Source: JADLHS01 sp964539515
GTDB lineage: Bacteria > Verrucomicrobiota > Verrucomicrobiia > Limisphaerales > JADLHS01
Direction: 5' to 3'
Assembly: GCA_964539515.1 (NCBI GenBank)
Contig: CAZIJO010000003.1
Span: 21,883 to 85,882 of the forward strand
Length of the DNA stretch: 64,000 bases
Part shown: positions 1 through 8,622 of the stretch, one piece after another
Layout: every line of letters begins with the position of its first letter
How positions within the stretch are numbered: position 1 is the first letter of the stretch
Notes under the pieces: model-generated
Database searches by the model: none
The model's input: the letters and a program-made list of their open reading frames with translations, nothing else
What the model was told of the DNA's origin: nothing
Position numbers and translations under genes: made by a program

Positions 1-1155
1 GAGCACCCGCATCTTGATTTCAATGTGAACTATCGTTTGGGTTTCACTATGCCTCTGCCAAGTCTTGCCCAAACCAAGGGGGCGGCCCAAAAGCTGTACT
101 ATGCCGCTCTCTGCGATCTGCATCGGGGCGATACCGCGTCGGCCACAACTCGCCTCCGCGCTCTGCTCGCGATGGTGCAAGGCAGCACCGATGAGCGACT
201 GTTCATTTCTCAGTTGGTGCGCATGGCCATTGCCGCCATCGGGGCGGTCGGCACCTGGGAATTGTTGCAAGCGCCGAATGCCACGGACGAACAACTCGCC
301 AGTATCCAAAACGACTGGAGCCGTCTCGAGTTCATCATCGCTGCTGAAAACGCCCTGGCTATGGAACGCGCCATGAGCCAGATGACAATCGAACATATGC
401 GTGATTCTAGCGCCGAGTTCCGCAAGGCTGCCTCGGGTTTTTCCGGGCTCGGAGCGGGAGCCGCCGGTGGTGGTGGCGAATGGTTCGACCAAGCCAAACA
501 ATTCGGTAAAGACACCTGGAATAAGACCCGACTCAAGGCCAAAGAATCAGCCTGGCGCTTTGCTTGGTCATATCCGGATCAATTGCGTGCGCTCAAAGGA
601 CAGCAGGTGTTGATTGAGACTGCGCGTCTTGTTCGGACCAATGGGAATTTCGCCGCCGCTCTGGCGTTACAAAAGGGTCGACTGGCGGCGCTGGAGATTC
701 AGGACATCGAGACTGACGACTTCTTCAGCATCGGTCCCGCCGACGTGGATTTTCGCACTCTTTTATCTCAAGGTGTTCTTTCGCTGACGCGTTTCCTCGA
801 CAAGGTAATGACCATCGAAGTGTCCAGGCAAATGATCGTCACGGCCGTTGCACTCCAACGTTACAAGCTGCGAAAGGGAGACTATCCGCCGGAACTCGCC
901 GCGCTCGTCCCCGAGCTTCTCCCCATCTTGCCCCGCGATCCTGTGGATGGCAAACCATTGCGTTACAAATCGAACCCGAACGGGACTTTCCTGCTGTATT
1001 CCGTTGGTGAAGACGGCGAAGACAGCGGCGGCGACCTCAAACCAGCCAACCCAGAAAGAGAATCCTTCTACTGGCAACATGGTCGGGACTGGGTCTGGCC
1101 GCAACCAGCGACGCCGAAAGAAGTTGAGGATTTCTATCAGGAGCAGTCCAAATAG
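1..1155 (+). CDS. Hypothetical protein with pseudopilin-like C-terminal domain (5' end outside window)
   Basis: The reading frame is open from base 1, with no stop ahead of the first in-window start (GTG at 25), so the gene probably begins upstream and this is its 3' part. The visible 376 residues are mostly helical. The last 80 or so (roughly 285-345) carry KGDYPPELAALVP, LPRDPVDGKPLRY and LLYSVGEDGEDSGG. This is a layout common in planctomycete and verrucomicrobial secreted proteins, related to the C-terminal region of type II secretion pseudopilins. No catalytic motif is recognised. A glycine-rich stretch (GLGAGAAGGGG) lies near residue 143. Family and role are unknown. Confidence 0.7.
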   Translation, partial: EHPHLDFNVNYRLGFTMPLPSLAQTKGAAQKLYYAALCDLHRGDTASATTRLRALLAMVQGSTDERLFISQLVRMAIAAIGAVGTWELLQAPNATDEQLASIQNDWSRLEFIIAAENALAMERAMSQMTIEHMRDSSAEFRKAASGFSGLGAGAAGGGGEWFDQAKQFGKDTWNKTRLKAKESAWRFAWSYPDQLRALKGQQVLIETARLVRTNGNFAAALALQKGRLAALEIQDIETDDFFSIGPADVDFRTLLSQGVLSLTRFLDKVMTIEVSRQMIVTAVALQRYKLRKGDYPPELAALVPELLPILPRDPVDGKPLRYKSNPNGTFLLYSVGEDGEDSGGDLKPANPERESFYWQHGRDWVWPQPATPKEVEDFYQEQSK

Positions 1156-1248
1156 TTTGTCCGCCGCAACATGCTTTTTCAGTGAACCGTAAAGGAGGGG
1201 GTGTTCTGCGTGCGATGGTCGGGCCTGTAACTGCCCGCTTGAATCTGG

Positions 1249-2481
1249 TCACCGTGCCCCATCCACGATCTGGCAGACGAGGGGCTGCAACTTGACGCCA
1301 GTCTGCTTTTCGTATTCGGTCGCCATGTGCGCCATAAACGGCTCCACCTTATGATGGGCGACGAGATTGAGCGTCGCGCCGCCGAAACCGCCGCCCGTCA
1401 GTCGCGCCCCAAGGCAGGCGGGATGCTGCCGCGCGATCGCCACCAGCTCATCGAGTTCGGGGGTGCTGTTCCGGAGAAAATCCCGCGAGCTTTCGTGACT
1501 TTGAAAAAGGTACTGACCGAACTGTGCCAGATCATCCGCCCGCAGCGCCCGTTCCGCCGCCACGACACGCGCGATCTCCCCGACGACGTGGTGCGCACAT
1601 GCGAATTCGCGTTCGGTCAGCGTGGCCCGCGCCGCCGGCAGTTGCTTGCGTTCGACGGTGCGCAAAAATTTTGCCCCGAGCTTGCGGGCCGCGGACGCGC
1701 AATGGTCGCGCAGCTCCTTGTATTCGCCGCCCACCAGTGCGTGGTTCACACCGCTCGGACAGACCACCAGGGCCACGCCCGGCAGCGGGGCGTGATCCAC
1801 GGTCAACGACTGGCAGTCAATGCTCATCACGTTCCACGCCCGGCCGAACAGCGACGAAATCTGATCGAGCAGGCCACAGGGCACGCCGACGAATTCGTTT
1901 TCCGCCGCGCGGCACAACCGGGCGTAATGCATCCGCTCGGCGGTCGGGACGGGCGGCAGTTCACCGCGTTCGTTCGGTCGGGGCGGCAGCGCCGTGCCCG
2001 TTTCGGTGAGGGTGAAGGGATGAAGCCGGCGAATCGTCATGGCCGTCGCCACTTCGAGCGCGGCCGAGCTGCTCATGCCCGCGCCCAGGGGCAGCGTGCC
2101 GTGGATGGCGGCGTTGAACCCGCTGAAATGCACCCCGCGGCGGCGCAGTTGCACCAGCACCCCCTTCACATAATCCGCCCACCGGGCCGCCGGGTTCGAT
2201 TTGATGTCGCTGACGCTAAATTGTTCCGCCCCGGAGAAGGCGGACGAAATCAATTCCACCCGGCCGTCGGATCGCGGCGCGGACGCGATGAAAATATATT
2301 TGTCCACGGCCACGGACAGGACGAGGCCCTGGTTGTAATCGGTGTGATTGCCGAGGACTTCAAGCCGGCCGGGCGCGGCGGCGACGTGCGTGGGCGCATA
2401 CTGGAAGTGCTTCTTAAACAGGGCGGCCACTGCCGCTGCGGCATCGCCGGTTTTCAAGCTCGGTAATTCGGTATTCAGCAT
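1249..2481 (-). CDS. galK: Galactokinase-like GHMP kinase
   Basis: A 410-residue GHMP kinase resembling galactokinase, which phosphorylates galactose at C1 in the Leloir pathway. Seen: the substrate motif as GRLEVLGNHTDYNQG near residue 40, the ATP loop PLGAGMSSSAALEVA near 130, GGEYKELRDHC near 255 and the C-terminal GHMP motif GARLTGGGFGGA near 370. Length fits the family. I chose ATG 2481 because AGGTGA lies 5-8 bases upstream; an ATG 18 bases earlier is also open. The usual Glu-His-Thr-Asp of the sugar site reads Asn-His-Thr-Asp here, so the substrate may not be plain galactose. No galT or galE is nearby. It is the last gene of a minus-strand run. Confidence 0.85.
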   Translation of the reverse strand: MLNTELPSLKTGDAAAAVAALFKKHFQYAPTHVAAAPGRLEVLGNHTDYNQGLVLSVAVDKYIFIASAPRSDGRVELISSAFSGAEQFSVSDIKSNPAARWADYVKGVLVQLRRRGVHFSGFNAAIHGTLPLGAGMSSSAALEVATAMTIRRLHPFTLTETGTALPPRPNERGELPPVPTAERMHYARLCRAAENEFVGVPCGLLDQISSLFGRAWNVMSIDCQSLTVDHAPLPGVALVVCPSGVNHALVGGEYKELRDHCASAARKLGAKFLRTVERKQLPAARATLTEREFACAHHVVGEIARVVAAERALRADDLAQFGQYLFQSHESSRDFLRNSTPELDELVAIARQHPACLGARLTGGGFGGATLNLVAHHKVEPFMAHMATEYEKQTGVKLQPLVCQIVDGAR

Positions 2482-2544
2482 TTCATCACCTGGGAACAAG
2501 GCCCGGCAGGAGTTCCTTTTGGAAACGGAGCCCTTGCCGGCCTT

Positions 2545-2823
2545 TCAGACCAGTCGGTCGAACTTTCGCGCGAGTTTGAAATCCTTCTCCGTGAGCCCGC
2601 CTTCGCTGTGCGTCGTGAGCGTGAGCGTGACTTTGTTCCAGCGGATATCAATATCGGGATGATGCCATGCCTTCTCCGCGTCTCGTGCCACCGCGTTGAC
2701 GAACCGGATCGCGGCGGGGAAATCCTTGAATACAAAGGTGCGGGTAATGGCGCCGCCGGCTCGTTGCCATTCGGGGAGCGCCTCGAGCGCGCTTTTGATT
2801 TGGGCGGCTTTGAGTTTGGCCAT
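2545..2823 (-). CDS. Pterin-4a-carbinolamine dehydratase
   Basis: A 92-residue cytoplasmic protein of the PCD/DCoH family, which dehydrates 4a-hydroxytetrahydropterin to recycle pterin cofactor. The family signature is clear: FKDFPAAIRFVNAVA, then AWHHPDIDIRWNKVTLTLTT with the paired histidines and the second conserved aspartate. Length matches the family (about 95-110 residues). I start at ATG 2823 (MAKLKAAQIKSAL) because the extra 41 residues of the longer frame are arginine- and serine-rich and unlike the family. No phenylalanine hydroxylase is visible nearby, so its partner enzyme is unknown. Confidence 0.9.
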   Translation of the reverse strand: MAKLKAAQIKSALEALPEWQRAGGAITRTFVFKDFPAAIRFVNAVARDAEKAWHHPDIDIRWNKVTLTLTTHSEGGLTEKDFKLARKFDRLV

Positions 2824-2854
2824 GTCTGCTTGATGCCAGAAGGCGCGCGATGGG

Positions 2855-3256
2855 TCACGTCGAAACTGGCGGGATCGGTGGCGGCGGAGATGGAATTTCG
2901 TCGAAGACGCGGAGCGCGTTTCGCCGCGCTTCGCGAACGAGGCCAACCGTAGTCACTAGCGACCACAACCACGCGGCAATGAACAGAACCCCACCGGTCT
3001 CCCCAATCCATGCGATTGGGGTTATCGGCACGTCCCCGGCAATCTGACCATAATATTGCCGCAGCAACGCCACGAACCAGGCCAAAAGGAATCCAAACCC
3101 GATCAAGGCCAGAATGAGCTGGCCGCAGCCCGCCACCAGCCGTCCGGCCATGAGCGTGCCGAGACCGGGGGTGGCGAGCAGATTAATGAGCGCGGCATTG
3201 CGGGCGGTGGCCGGGCTAAGCGGTTTGCGACCGCGGGGCGGTGAAGATGGTTTCAT
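2855..3256 (-). CDS. Small membrane protein, two predicted helices
   Basis: A 133-residue protein with a basic proline-rich N-terminus, a helix pair around residues 42-66 (LILALIGFGFLLAWFVALL) and a further hydrophobic stretch at about 83-105 (GGVLFIAAWLWSLVTTVGLV), ending in a proline-rich tail. The segment LLATPGLGTLMAGRLVAG before the first helix resembles the glycine-rich lead of TM2-like small membrane proteins, but I would not assign a family. Its first 41 bases overlap the end of the upstream GYF-domain gene, which suggests translational coupling. Function unknown. Confidence 0.7.
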   Translation of the reverse strand: MKPSSPPRGRKPLSPATARNAALINLLATPGLGTLMAGRLVAGCGQLILALIGFGFLLAWFVALLRQYYGQIAGDVPITPIAWIGETGGVLFIAAWLWSLVTTVGLVREARRNALRVFDEIPSPPPPIPPVST

Positions 3257-4178
3257 AGGCGTACATCATGGCCGCAAAACCAAGGGGCATGGAGAAGACC
3301 AGGCCCACACAACACAGCAGGAAGCCGACGAGATTGATCAAGCCCACCAGGATAAGGAGGCCGCAGAGTTGCCACCAATGTTTGCGCACCATCTTCCAGC
3401 TCGCTTGCATGGCCGGCCAGAAATCCAGGCGTTTGTCCACGATCAGGGGCAGGGTGAACATCCAGTTGACCGTTAGAAAAATCGCGGGCACGAGACAAGC
3501 CAACCCGGCCCCAAAGACCGCGGCGATCGCCGCCGGGTTGGGTTCCTGATGCTGCGTCATCGCGGGCAACAGGGCCACCAAGCCAACGACAATTGCCGGA
3601 ATGAAACACAGACTCGTCAGAATGGTGGAAACGATGTAACCCAGGACGAGTTGGATAAATGCGCGTCGGAATCCTTCAAACACATCCCCGGCGGTGGCGG
3701 GTTGGGCGCGGATCGCCTGGAGGGTGACGTAGAAAAGCCCACCCATCAGTGGGGCCGCCACGAAGAGATTCGCCAGCGAAAAGAGCGCGCCGATGATCGG
3801 AAGGGCGCCGAGCAGGCTGAAGACGATTTCGATCCCAACATAGATCAAGGTCGCGCCGACCAGCAGGCCCATGTTTTTCTGCAAGAGTTCCCAACCCCGG
3901 CTGATGCATGCGCCAAGGTCCAGATTGTAATCCTGATCCAGAATTTCGGGTCCCATCTCTGCGCCGGTGGAGGCCGCAAAAGGCGCGGGAGTGGAGGCTG
4001 CCTTGGTGGCTAATGCCTCGGCAAATTCGGGAAAGGTGTCAACGGTTCGCCAGTCGGTCTGACCCTCCGCCTGCGCCAGCGTCTGCCCGCTCGCGCGACC
4101 CTGGCGTATCCATTCGCGCAATTGCTCGGCACTGACCGGGCCATATTCTTTCTTATCCGCTCCGATGATTTTATACAT
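3216..4178 (-). CDS. GYF_2-domain membrane protein
   Basis: 320 residues. The N-terminal 50 or so (MYKIIGADKKEYGPVSAEQL, then LREWIRQGRA) form a GYF_2 (DUF4339) domain, a small module thought to bind short peptides. A linker of about 40 residues follows, then several hydrophobic segments between about residues 105 and 310 (for example LVGATLIYVGIEIVFSLLG and IVGLVALLPAM), so it should sit in the inner membrane with the GYF domain probably cytoplasmic. It is one of two GYF proteins in this run and shares its first residues MYKIIGAD with the gene at 4636-5151. A 35-base gap separates it from the DUF2752 gene. Molecular role unknown. Confidence 0.8.
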   Translation of the reverse strand: MYKIIGADKKEYGPVSAEQLREWIRQGRASGQTLAQAEGQTDWRTVDTFPEFAEALATKAASTPAPFAASTGAEMGPEILDQDYNLDLGACISRGWELLQKNMGLLVGATLIYVGIEIVFSLLGALPIIGALFSLANLFVAAPLMGGLFYVTLQAIRAQPATAGDVFEGFRRAFIQLVLGYIVSTILTSLCFIPAIVVGLVALLPAMTQHQEPNPAAIAAVFGAGLACLVPAIFLTVNWMFTLPLIVDKRLDFWPAMQASWKMVRKHWWQLCGLLILVGLINLVGFLLCCVGLVFSMPLGFAAMMYAYETIFTAPRSQTA

Positions 4179-4213
4179 GATTTAGGTGGGTTGGTTTGGG
4201 TTGAGTTATGGGT

Positions 4214-4636
4214 TCACGGTGACATCCAGGCAAACGCCGGTGCCGGCACATTTCGCAGGACGGTAAACAGAATCACGATGGCGGCAATCACCCAGGCCGT
4301 GGCCGGACGCGCGAGGGACAGTGCGCTGGAGCGCACGGCCCTCCGGCCGGATTGCTGGCGGACCAAGCCTAACGCCAGCAATGGCAGGGCAGACACCAGC
4401 AAGGCATTGTGATGAAACGCCGCGGCGAAGTTGCCGTGCGTCAACTGGTGCAACGCGCGCAACGAACCGCAGCCGGGGCAGTGCAGGCCGGTGAATTTAT
4501 GGAACAGGCACACCGGGTAGATCGGGCTCCGGGCCGGGTCAAACGCAAATAGCACGACAAACGCGAGCAAACCGGCCGCAATCAGTCCGAGGCCGATAAA
4601 TGTTTTTTGCGACAGGGGCGGAAGCTTTTTGGGCAT
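4214..4636 (-). CDS. DUF2752 membrane protein
   Basis: A 140-residue protein with the DUF2752 core: a helix (LGLIAAGLLAFVVLFAF), then YPVCLFHKFTGLHCPGCGSL followed by RALHQLTHGNFAAAFHHN and a second helix. The CPxCG-type cysteines and the RA-x-H-x-L-x-x-G motif define the family, whose function is unknown. ATG 4636 is chosen because GGAAAAG lies about 8 bases upstream and the start overlaps the TGA of the preceding gene as TGATG; ATG 4651 is the alternative and adds five residues. It is flanked by two GYF proteins, an association often seen for these small membrane families. Confidence 0.8.
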   Translation of the reverse strand: MPKKLPPLSQKTFIGLGLIAAGLLAFVVLFAFDPARSPIYPVCLFHKFTGLHCPGCGSLRALHQLTHGNFAAAFHHNALLVSALPLLALGLVRQQSGRRAVRSSALSLARPATAWVIAAIVILFTVLRNVPAPAFAWMSP

Positions 4637-5151
4637 CACAGTCTTTTCCATGGAGCCGGGAATTGGTGCCAGCTCATCGCGAGACCAATGGTCATCAACA
4701 CCACCGCCAGCGTCAAACTCACAATCGAGCACAGAAGCCCGGTCACCGCGAGTCCCCGGCCGGAATAGACATCAGGATGCTGCTGGATTTGGACCAGCCC
4801 GACGAGGGAAAAGACAATGCCCAGCAGGTTGAAGGGCAAGCCGTAACAACAGCACAGGCCAAAAGTAAGCGAGACGATGCCCAGAATCAGGCCCGCCACC
4901 GCGAAAGGACTGTTGGTTTGGGGCGTTGTCCTGGTGAGCTGGTTCGGGCCGGGCCGAATCGGCGGCGGTGTGGTTGGGTGGGTGGTAAAGGACGAGAAAT
5001 CAGGCAGGGCGCGCAGGGGTTTCCACTCCCCGCCGCCCTCAGGCAACACCTGGGTGTCAGTGTTGACGCGGCCCTCGGTAATCCACTGGCGCAGTTGATT
5101 GGCGTCAACCGGGCCATATTCGCGTCCGTCCGCCCCGATGATCTTATACAT
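4636..5151 (-). CDS. GYF_2 and DUF4190 membrane protein
   Basis: 171 residues: a GYF_2 domain (MYKIIGADGREYGPVDANQL onward, residues 1-52), a proline-rich linker, then a DUF4190 pair of helices (FAVAGLILGIVSLTFGLCCC near 84, and GLAVTGLLCSIVSLTLAVV near 133). It is the first gene of the minus-strand run and has a good ribosome site (AGGA about 9 bases before ATG 5151). The stop overlaps the next start by one base. The combination suggests a small inner-membrane adaptor, but no biochemical role is known to me. Confidence 0.82.
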   Translation of the reverse strand: MYKIIGADGREYGPVDANQLRQWITEGRVNTDTQVLPEGGGEWKPLRALPDFSSFTTHPTTPPPIRPGPNQLTRTTPQTNSPFAVAGLILGIVSLTFGLCCCYGLPFNLLGIVFSLVGLVQIQQHPDVYSGRGLAVTGLLCSIVSLTLAVVLMTIGLAMSWHQFPAPWKRL

Positions 5152-5428
5152 GGTGAATTCCTGCGGGATGAAGGGTTACATTACCAGAGCATCCGTATCC
5201 CGGAGCACACGAGGAAGCAAGCACCGAAAAGCCGCCACAGCCGGCCAATCTCAGGTTTTTGGCGGAGGCAGTGGGGGGAGAAAAGGCGGTAGCAACGGGC
5301 GTGTGCGAACGCGCGGCGACCCGCGTGATGCTGGTGTTGGCGGAAGGGGCGCGCGAGGAGATTCATTTTGATTGAATTCGGGAATTCCCTGCCTTGCCTC
5401 CTTTTGGTTTCTTTGGAACCATGTTCCC

Positions 5429-6811
5429 ATGGCAACCAAACCCACCCCCGTGACGCGTCGCCGCTTCCTGACCACCTCAACCAAAGCCGCCGCCACCGTT
5501 GCCGCGGCAAATCTTTGGCTGCAACCCGGCCGGGCGCCCGGTGCGCCCCGGCGCCTGTCACCCAACGAAAAACTGAATCTGGCCTTCATCGGCGTGGGCG
5601 GTCAGGGGGCGGCTGACCTTGATGCCATCACCCAGGCGGAAGATGTAAACGTCGTCGCGCTCTGCGATGTGGATGAAATCCGGCTCAATGGCGCGGCCCA
5701 AAAACACCCCAGGGCGAAGCTGTATCGGGATTACCGCAAGCTGCTCGAAACCGAGAATTCCGTGGACGCAGTGGTGGTGGCCACGCCGGATCACAATCAT
5801 GCGCCGGCAAGCATCATGGCCCTCAAGCTGGGCCGGCATGTGTATTGTGAGAAGCCGCTCACACGCACCGTAAAGGAGGCGCGGGCGGTGACGCTGGCGG
5901 CGCGCGAAGCCAAGGTGGCGACGCAGATGGGGAATCAAGGAATGGCCTTCGAGGGCAATCGCTTCATCAAGGAATGGCTGGCCGACGGCGCGATCGGCGC
6001 CGTCCGCGAAGTGCATGTCTGGTCCGACCGGCCCACCCATCGCGGCAAGCTGCCGTTCTGGTGGCCGCAGGGAGTCGACCGGCCCACCGATACGCCCCCC
6101 GTACCGGCCACGCTGGATTGGGACTTGTGGTTGGGGCCGGCGCCGGCGCGGCCGTATCATCCGGCGTACGTGCCGTTCAAGTGGCGCGGCTGGTGGGACT
6201 TTGGTTCTGGCGGCCTGGGGGACATGGGGATTCACAACCTCGCCCCGGTATTCGCAGCGTTAAACCTTGGCGCGCCGACAAGTCTCGCGGCCAGTTCCAC
6301 GCCGGTATTTCCCGAGACCGTGCCGCTCGCCAATGTCGTCCATTATGAATTCCCGGCGCGCGGAGCGTCGCCGCCGGTCAAATTGCATTGGTACGACGGG
6401 GGAATCATGCCGCCGCGACCCGCGGAGCTGGAGATCGAGCGGGAATTGAATCACGAAGACGGCATCATCTTCGTCGGCGACAAGGGCAAGATGCTGGTCG
6501 AAGGCTGGGGCGGGGAAAAGCCGCGCCTGATCCCGGAATCGCGCAATCAGGAATACCAAAGGCCACCGAAAACGCTGCCGCGTTCCGTGGGGCATCACAA
6601 AGAATGGTTGCTCGCCTGCCGGACCGGATCGCCAACGCAATCGGATTTTGCCTTCGCCGGGCCGTTGACCGAAGCGGTGTTGCTCGGGATGGTCTGTGTG
6701 CGCAACGGCGGGGACCTCTTGCATTGGGACAGCGCCAATCTCAAGGTCACCAATGACCCGGACGCAAATCGCTTTCTCCATTACGACTATCGACCGAGCT
6801 GGGAGCTGTAA
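5429..6811 (+). CDS. TAT-exported Gfo/Idh/MocA oxidoreductase
   Basis: A 460-residue NAD(P)-dependent oxidoreductase. The N-terminus has a twin-arginine signal (TRRRFLTTSTKAAATVAAA, about residues 9-27), so the enzyme is exported folded with its cofactor. The Rossmann motif LAFIGVGGQGAADLDAI is at about 50-66, and the family's EKP motif (YCEKPLTRTVKEA) near 146 carries the conserved lysine. The substrate domain follows, with WWDFGSGGLGDMGIHNL near 255, where the GD-x-x-H motif is typical. Such exported members are abundant in Planctomycetes and Verrucomicrobia and act on sugars or cyclitols; the substrate is not predictable. ATG 5429 is preferred over 5372 because it places the signal at the N-terminus. 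Confidence 0.88.
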   Translation: MATKPTPVTRRRFLTTSTKAAATVAAANLWLQPGRAPGAPRRLSPNEKLNLAFIGVGGQGAADLDAITQAEDVNVVALCDVDEIRLNGAAQKHPRAKLYRDYRKLLETENSVDAVVVATPDHNHAPASIMALKLGRHVYCEKPLTRTVKEARAVTLAAREAKVATQMGNQGMAFEGNRFIKEWLADGAIGAVREVHVWSDRPTHRGKLPFWWPQGVDRPTDTPPVPATLDWDLWLGPAPARPYHPAYVPFKWRGWWDFGSGGLGDMGIHNLAPVFAALNLGAPTSLAASSTPVFPETVPLANVVHYEFPARGASPPVKLHWYDGGIMPPRPAELEIERELNHEDGIIFVGDKGKMLVEGWGGEKPRLIPESRNQEYQRPPKTLPRSVGHHKEWLLACRTGSPTQSDFAFAGPLTEAVLLGMVCVRNGGDLLHWDSANLKVTNDPDANRFLHYDYRPSWEL

Positions 6812-6862
6812 GCGGTGAGTCCGCGGAGCGGTGCGCCGGCGGACCAAGCCAGGTGGCCGGCC

Positions 6863-8182
6863 TTAAGGTGAGCGGATTCGGTAGGCACGAGCGGAATAAT
6901 TCGTCCACTGGGGATCGCCAAAATAAACTGAACCGTTGGTGAGCGTGCAGCTTTTTAGCGCATTCCAAACTGGATTGGCCGGGTTCGTGGAAGCCTCTAC
7001 CAGGATCGGAATATTCGGGGTGCCGGTGATGGTGAATCCGAATTGGTTGTTCCGCACGCCAAAGCTGGGATCGCTGGATTGTGCCTGCGGGTTCCAAAGG
7101 AGGGTAGGCCGACCGCCAAACGACGGTCCCCAGCCGCTGGTGCCAGGCAGGTGATATACGATTGCGGAACTGGCATTCTTGAGCGCATCCGCGCCGACGA
7201 GGGGCGCGTTTCCTTGGCCATAGACCGCCGTCAGGTAATAGCAGTTTTCGAAAGCAGAATTTCCGATCCAAGTGACGAGCTTCGGGATCGTGACGCTGGT
7301 CAGGCTGATGCAATCATAGAATGCCGTGACGCCAATATCGGTGACCCGCTGCGGAATCGTGATCCGGGCAAGGCTGAGGCAGCGATAGAACGCTGCACTG
7401 GCAATGCTGGTGAGGGTTTCGGGGAGCGAGACATTGGTCAGACTCCAGCAGTCATAGAACGCCCCGCCCCCAACGTTGGTGACGCCATGGGGGATCGTGA
7501 TCGTTCTCAAGCTGGTGCAGGAATAGAATGCCCCATCCCCGATCCCGGTGACACCGTTGCCGAGCTGGACGCTGGTCAGGCCGGTGCAGTCGTGGAATGC
7601 TCCTTCGCCAATGCGGGCAACGCTATCGGGGAGGATCAGTTTGATCAGGCTGGTGCAGGTGTAGAACGCGTAATTGCCGAGGCGGGCGACCCGGTTGCCG
7701 AGCTGCACGTCGCTCAGGGCCGAGCAATCATAGAATGCTCCGTTACCGACATTGGTGACGCTGTTCCCGATTGTGACCTTGGCCAGGCTGCGGCAGGAGA
7801 AGAATGCGTAATCTCCAAGGTCGCCGACGTTGTTGCCAACCGTCACGCTGGTCAAGTTGGTAGCGTTCAGGAAGGCAAAGTCGCCAATGCGGGTGACCGG
7901 CAAGCCATTGATCGAACTGGGAATCGTCACGACGTAGGCGGATCCCGTGTAGGCCGTAATGGTGAGCGTGCCGGCGTTGGTGACATAATTGTACTGCGCT
8001 GGCGCTCCGGCGATTCCCATCCAGAGAATCAACATGGCCAACCTTATGGCGGCGCCAGCGGCTCCCAAACTTCGCTCCGGCTTTGGATCGGTCGGGCAAA
8101 AATATCCGCCGGCTTGTTCGCGCGCTCGCGTTTTGCACCCTTCCGGCCTCATGCGCCGACATTGCGCTTTTGCATTCTTCAC
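6863..8182 (-). CDS. Secreted BspA-family leucine-rich-repeat protein
   Basis: Up to 439 residues with about ten repeats of roughly 23 residues between about residues 75 and 330 (for example YAFFSCRSLAKVTIGNSVTN and AFYDCSALSDVQLGNRV). These fit the LRR_5/BspA type: an AFxxCxxL segment followed by a short strand and a V-x-x-I-G-x-x-A turn. After the repeats comes a glycine- and tryptophan-rich C-terminal region ending with FGDPQWTNYSARAYRIRSP. A hydrophobic stretch (AMLILWMGIAGAPA) sits 49 residues in, so the true start is probably an internal non-ATG codon shortly before it rather than 8182. Likely surface-exposed protein-binding scaffold. The matching repeats in the DNA are coding, not a tandem array. 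Confidence 0.8.
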   Translation of the reverse strand: MKNAKAQCRRMRPEGCKTRAREQAGGYFCPTDPKPERSLGAAGAAIRLAMLILWMGIAGAPAQYNYVTNAGTLTITAYTGSAYVVTIPSSINGLPVTRIGDFAFLNATNLTSVTVGNNVGDLGDYAFFSCRSLAKVTIGNSVTNVGNGAFYDCSALSDVQLGNRVARLGNYAFYTCTSLIKLILPDSVARIGEGAFHDCTGLTSVQLGNGVTGIGDGAFYSCTSLRTITIPHGVTNVGGGAFYDCWSLTNVSLPETLTSIASAAFYRCLSLARITIPQRVTDIGVTAFYDCISLTSVTIPKLVTWIGNSAFENCYYLTAVYGQGNAPLVGADALKNASSAIVYHLPGTSGWGPSFGGRPTLLWNPQAQSSDPSFGVRNNQFGFTITGTPNIPILVEASTNPANPVWNALKSCTLTNGSVYFGDPQWTNYSARAYRIRSP

Positions 8183-8570
8183 GTCAATAGCGGTGAAGTG
8201 GTCATCTGAACCTTAGCCCTTCGATTTGGTAAGATACGGCCGGCTAAAGTAACGAGAAGGTTCCCCGGTTCGCTTGCTGTGCCAGGCTCATCCATTTGTC
8301 GCAGAATGGTGGCGTTGTGTGTGGCCATCAACTGACCGTCAACCCGCGATGTTGCGCAATTGCTGGGGGAGGGAGGATTTGGGATTATTGCGCATTGGCC
8401 GCATCCCGTGACCGGCTGGAGGTTGCGGTCGGCCCGGAACCCTTTCGGTTGGGCCGGGCGGCTGCGGGCCGGCAAGGTGCTGGGCGCGAGGACGGCAGCG
8501 AGCGGGGTTGCATTTTCCTCCGCCCGCCACGCTATGCGGAACTAATCAATGGCATTAAAAGCTCAAAAAA

Positions 8571-8586
8571 CGTGAATAATTTCACA
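8571..8586. promoter_or_regulatory. CRP/FNR-family-like operator
   Basis: CGTGAATAATTTCACA lies in an A-rich context (AAAAAA before, AAAGA after). It fits the Crp-family pattern [T/C]GTGA-N6-TCACA with only the first base off the E. coli ideal. It is about 200 bases upstream of actA. No Crp/Fnr regulator is encoded in the window, so the protein that would bind is unknown. Confidence 0.4.
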
Positions 8587-8593
8587 AAGAGTC

Positions 8594-8622
8594 TTGCGAC
8601 GCGATTTGGGGTTGTTAAGAAT
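8594..8622 (+). promoter_or_regulatory. Possible promoter of the act operon
   Basis: TTGCGA at 8594-8599 and TAAGAA at 8616-8621 (or AAGAAT one base on) are spaced 16-17 bases apart, downstream of the CRP/FNR-like palindrome. The match to the sigma-70 consensus is modest and the assignment rests mainly on position. Confidence 0.25.

Noticed and set aside
1327..2466. A 379-codon plus-strand frame opposite the galactokinase-like gene
   Set aside because: His/Arg/Gly-rich antisense reading; the minus strand carries clear GHMP motifs.
7240..7880. Regular DNA repeats that could suggest a CRISPR or tandem array
   Set aside because: The period follows about 23 codons and encodes the LRR units; no conserved direct repeat with unique spacers.
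7043..8209. A 388-codon plus-strand open frame opposite the LRR gene
   Set aside because: It is the antisense reading of the leucine-rich repeats; its own repeats mirror the LRR period and it has no ribosome site or recognisable family.
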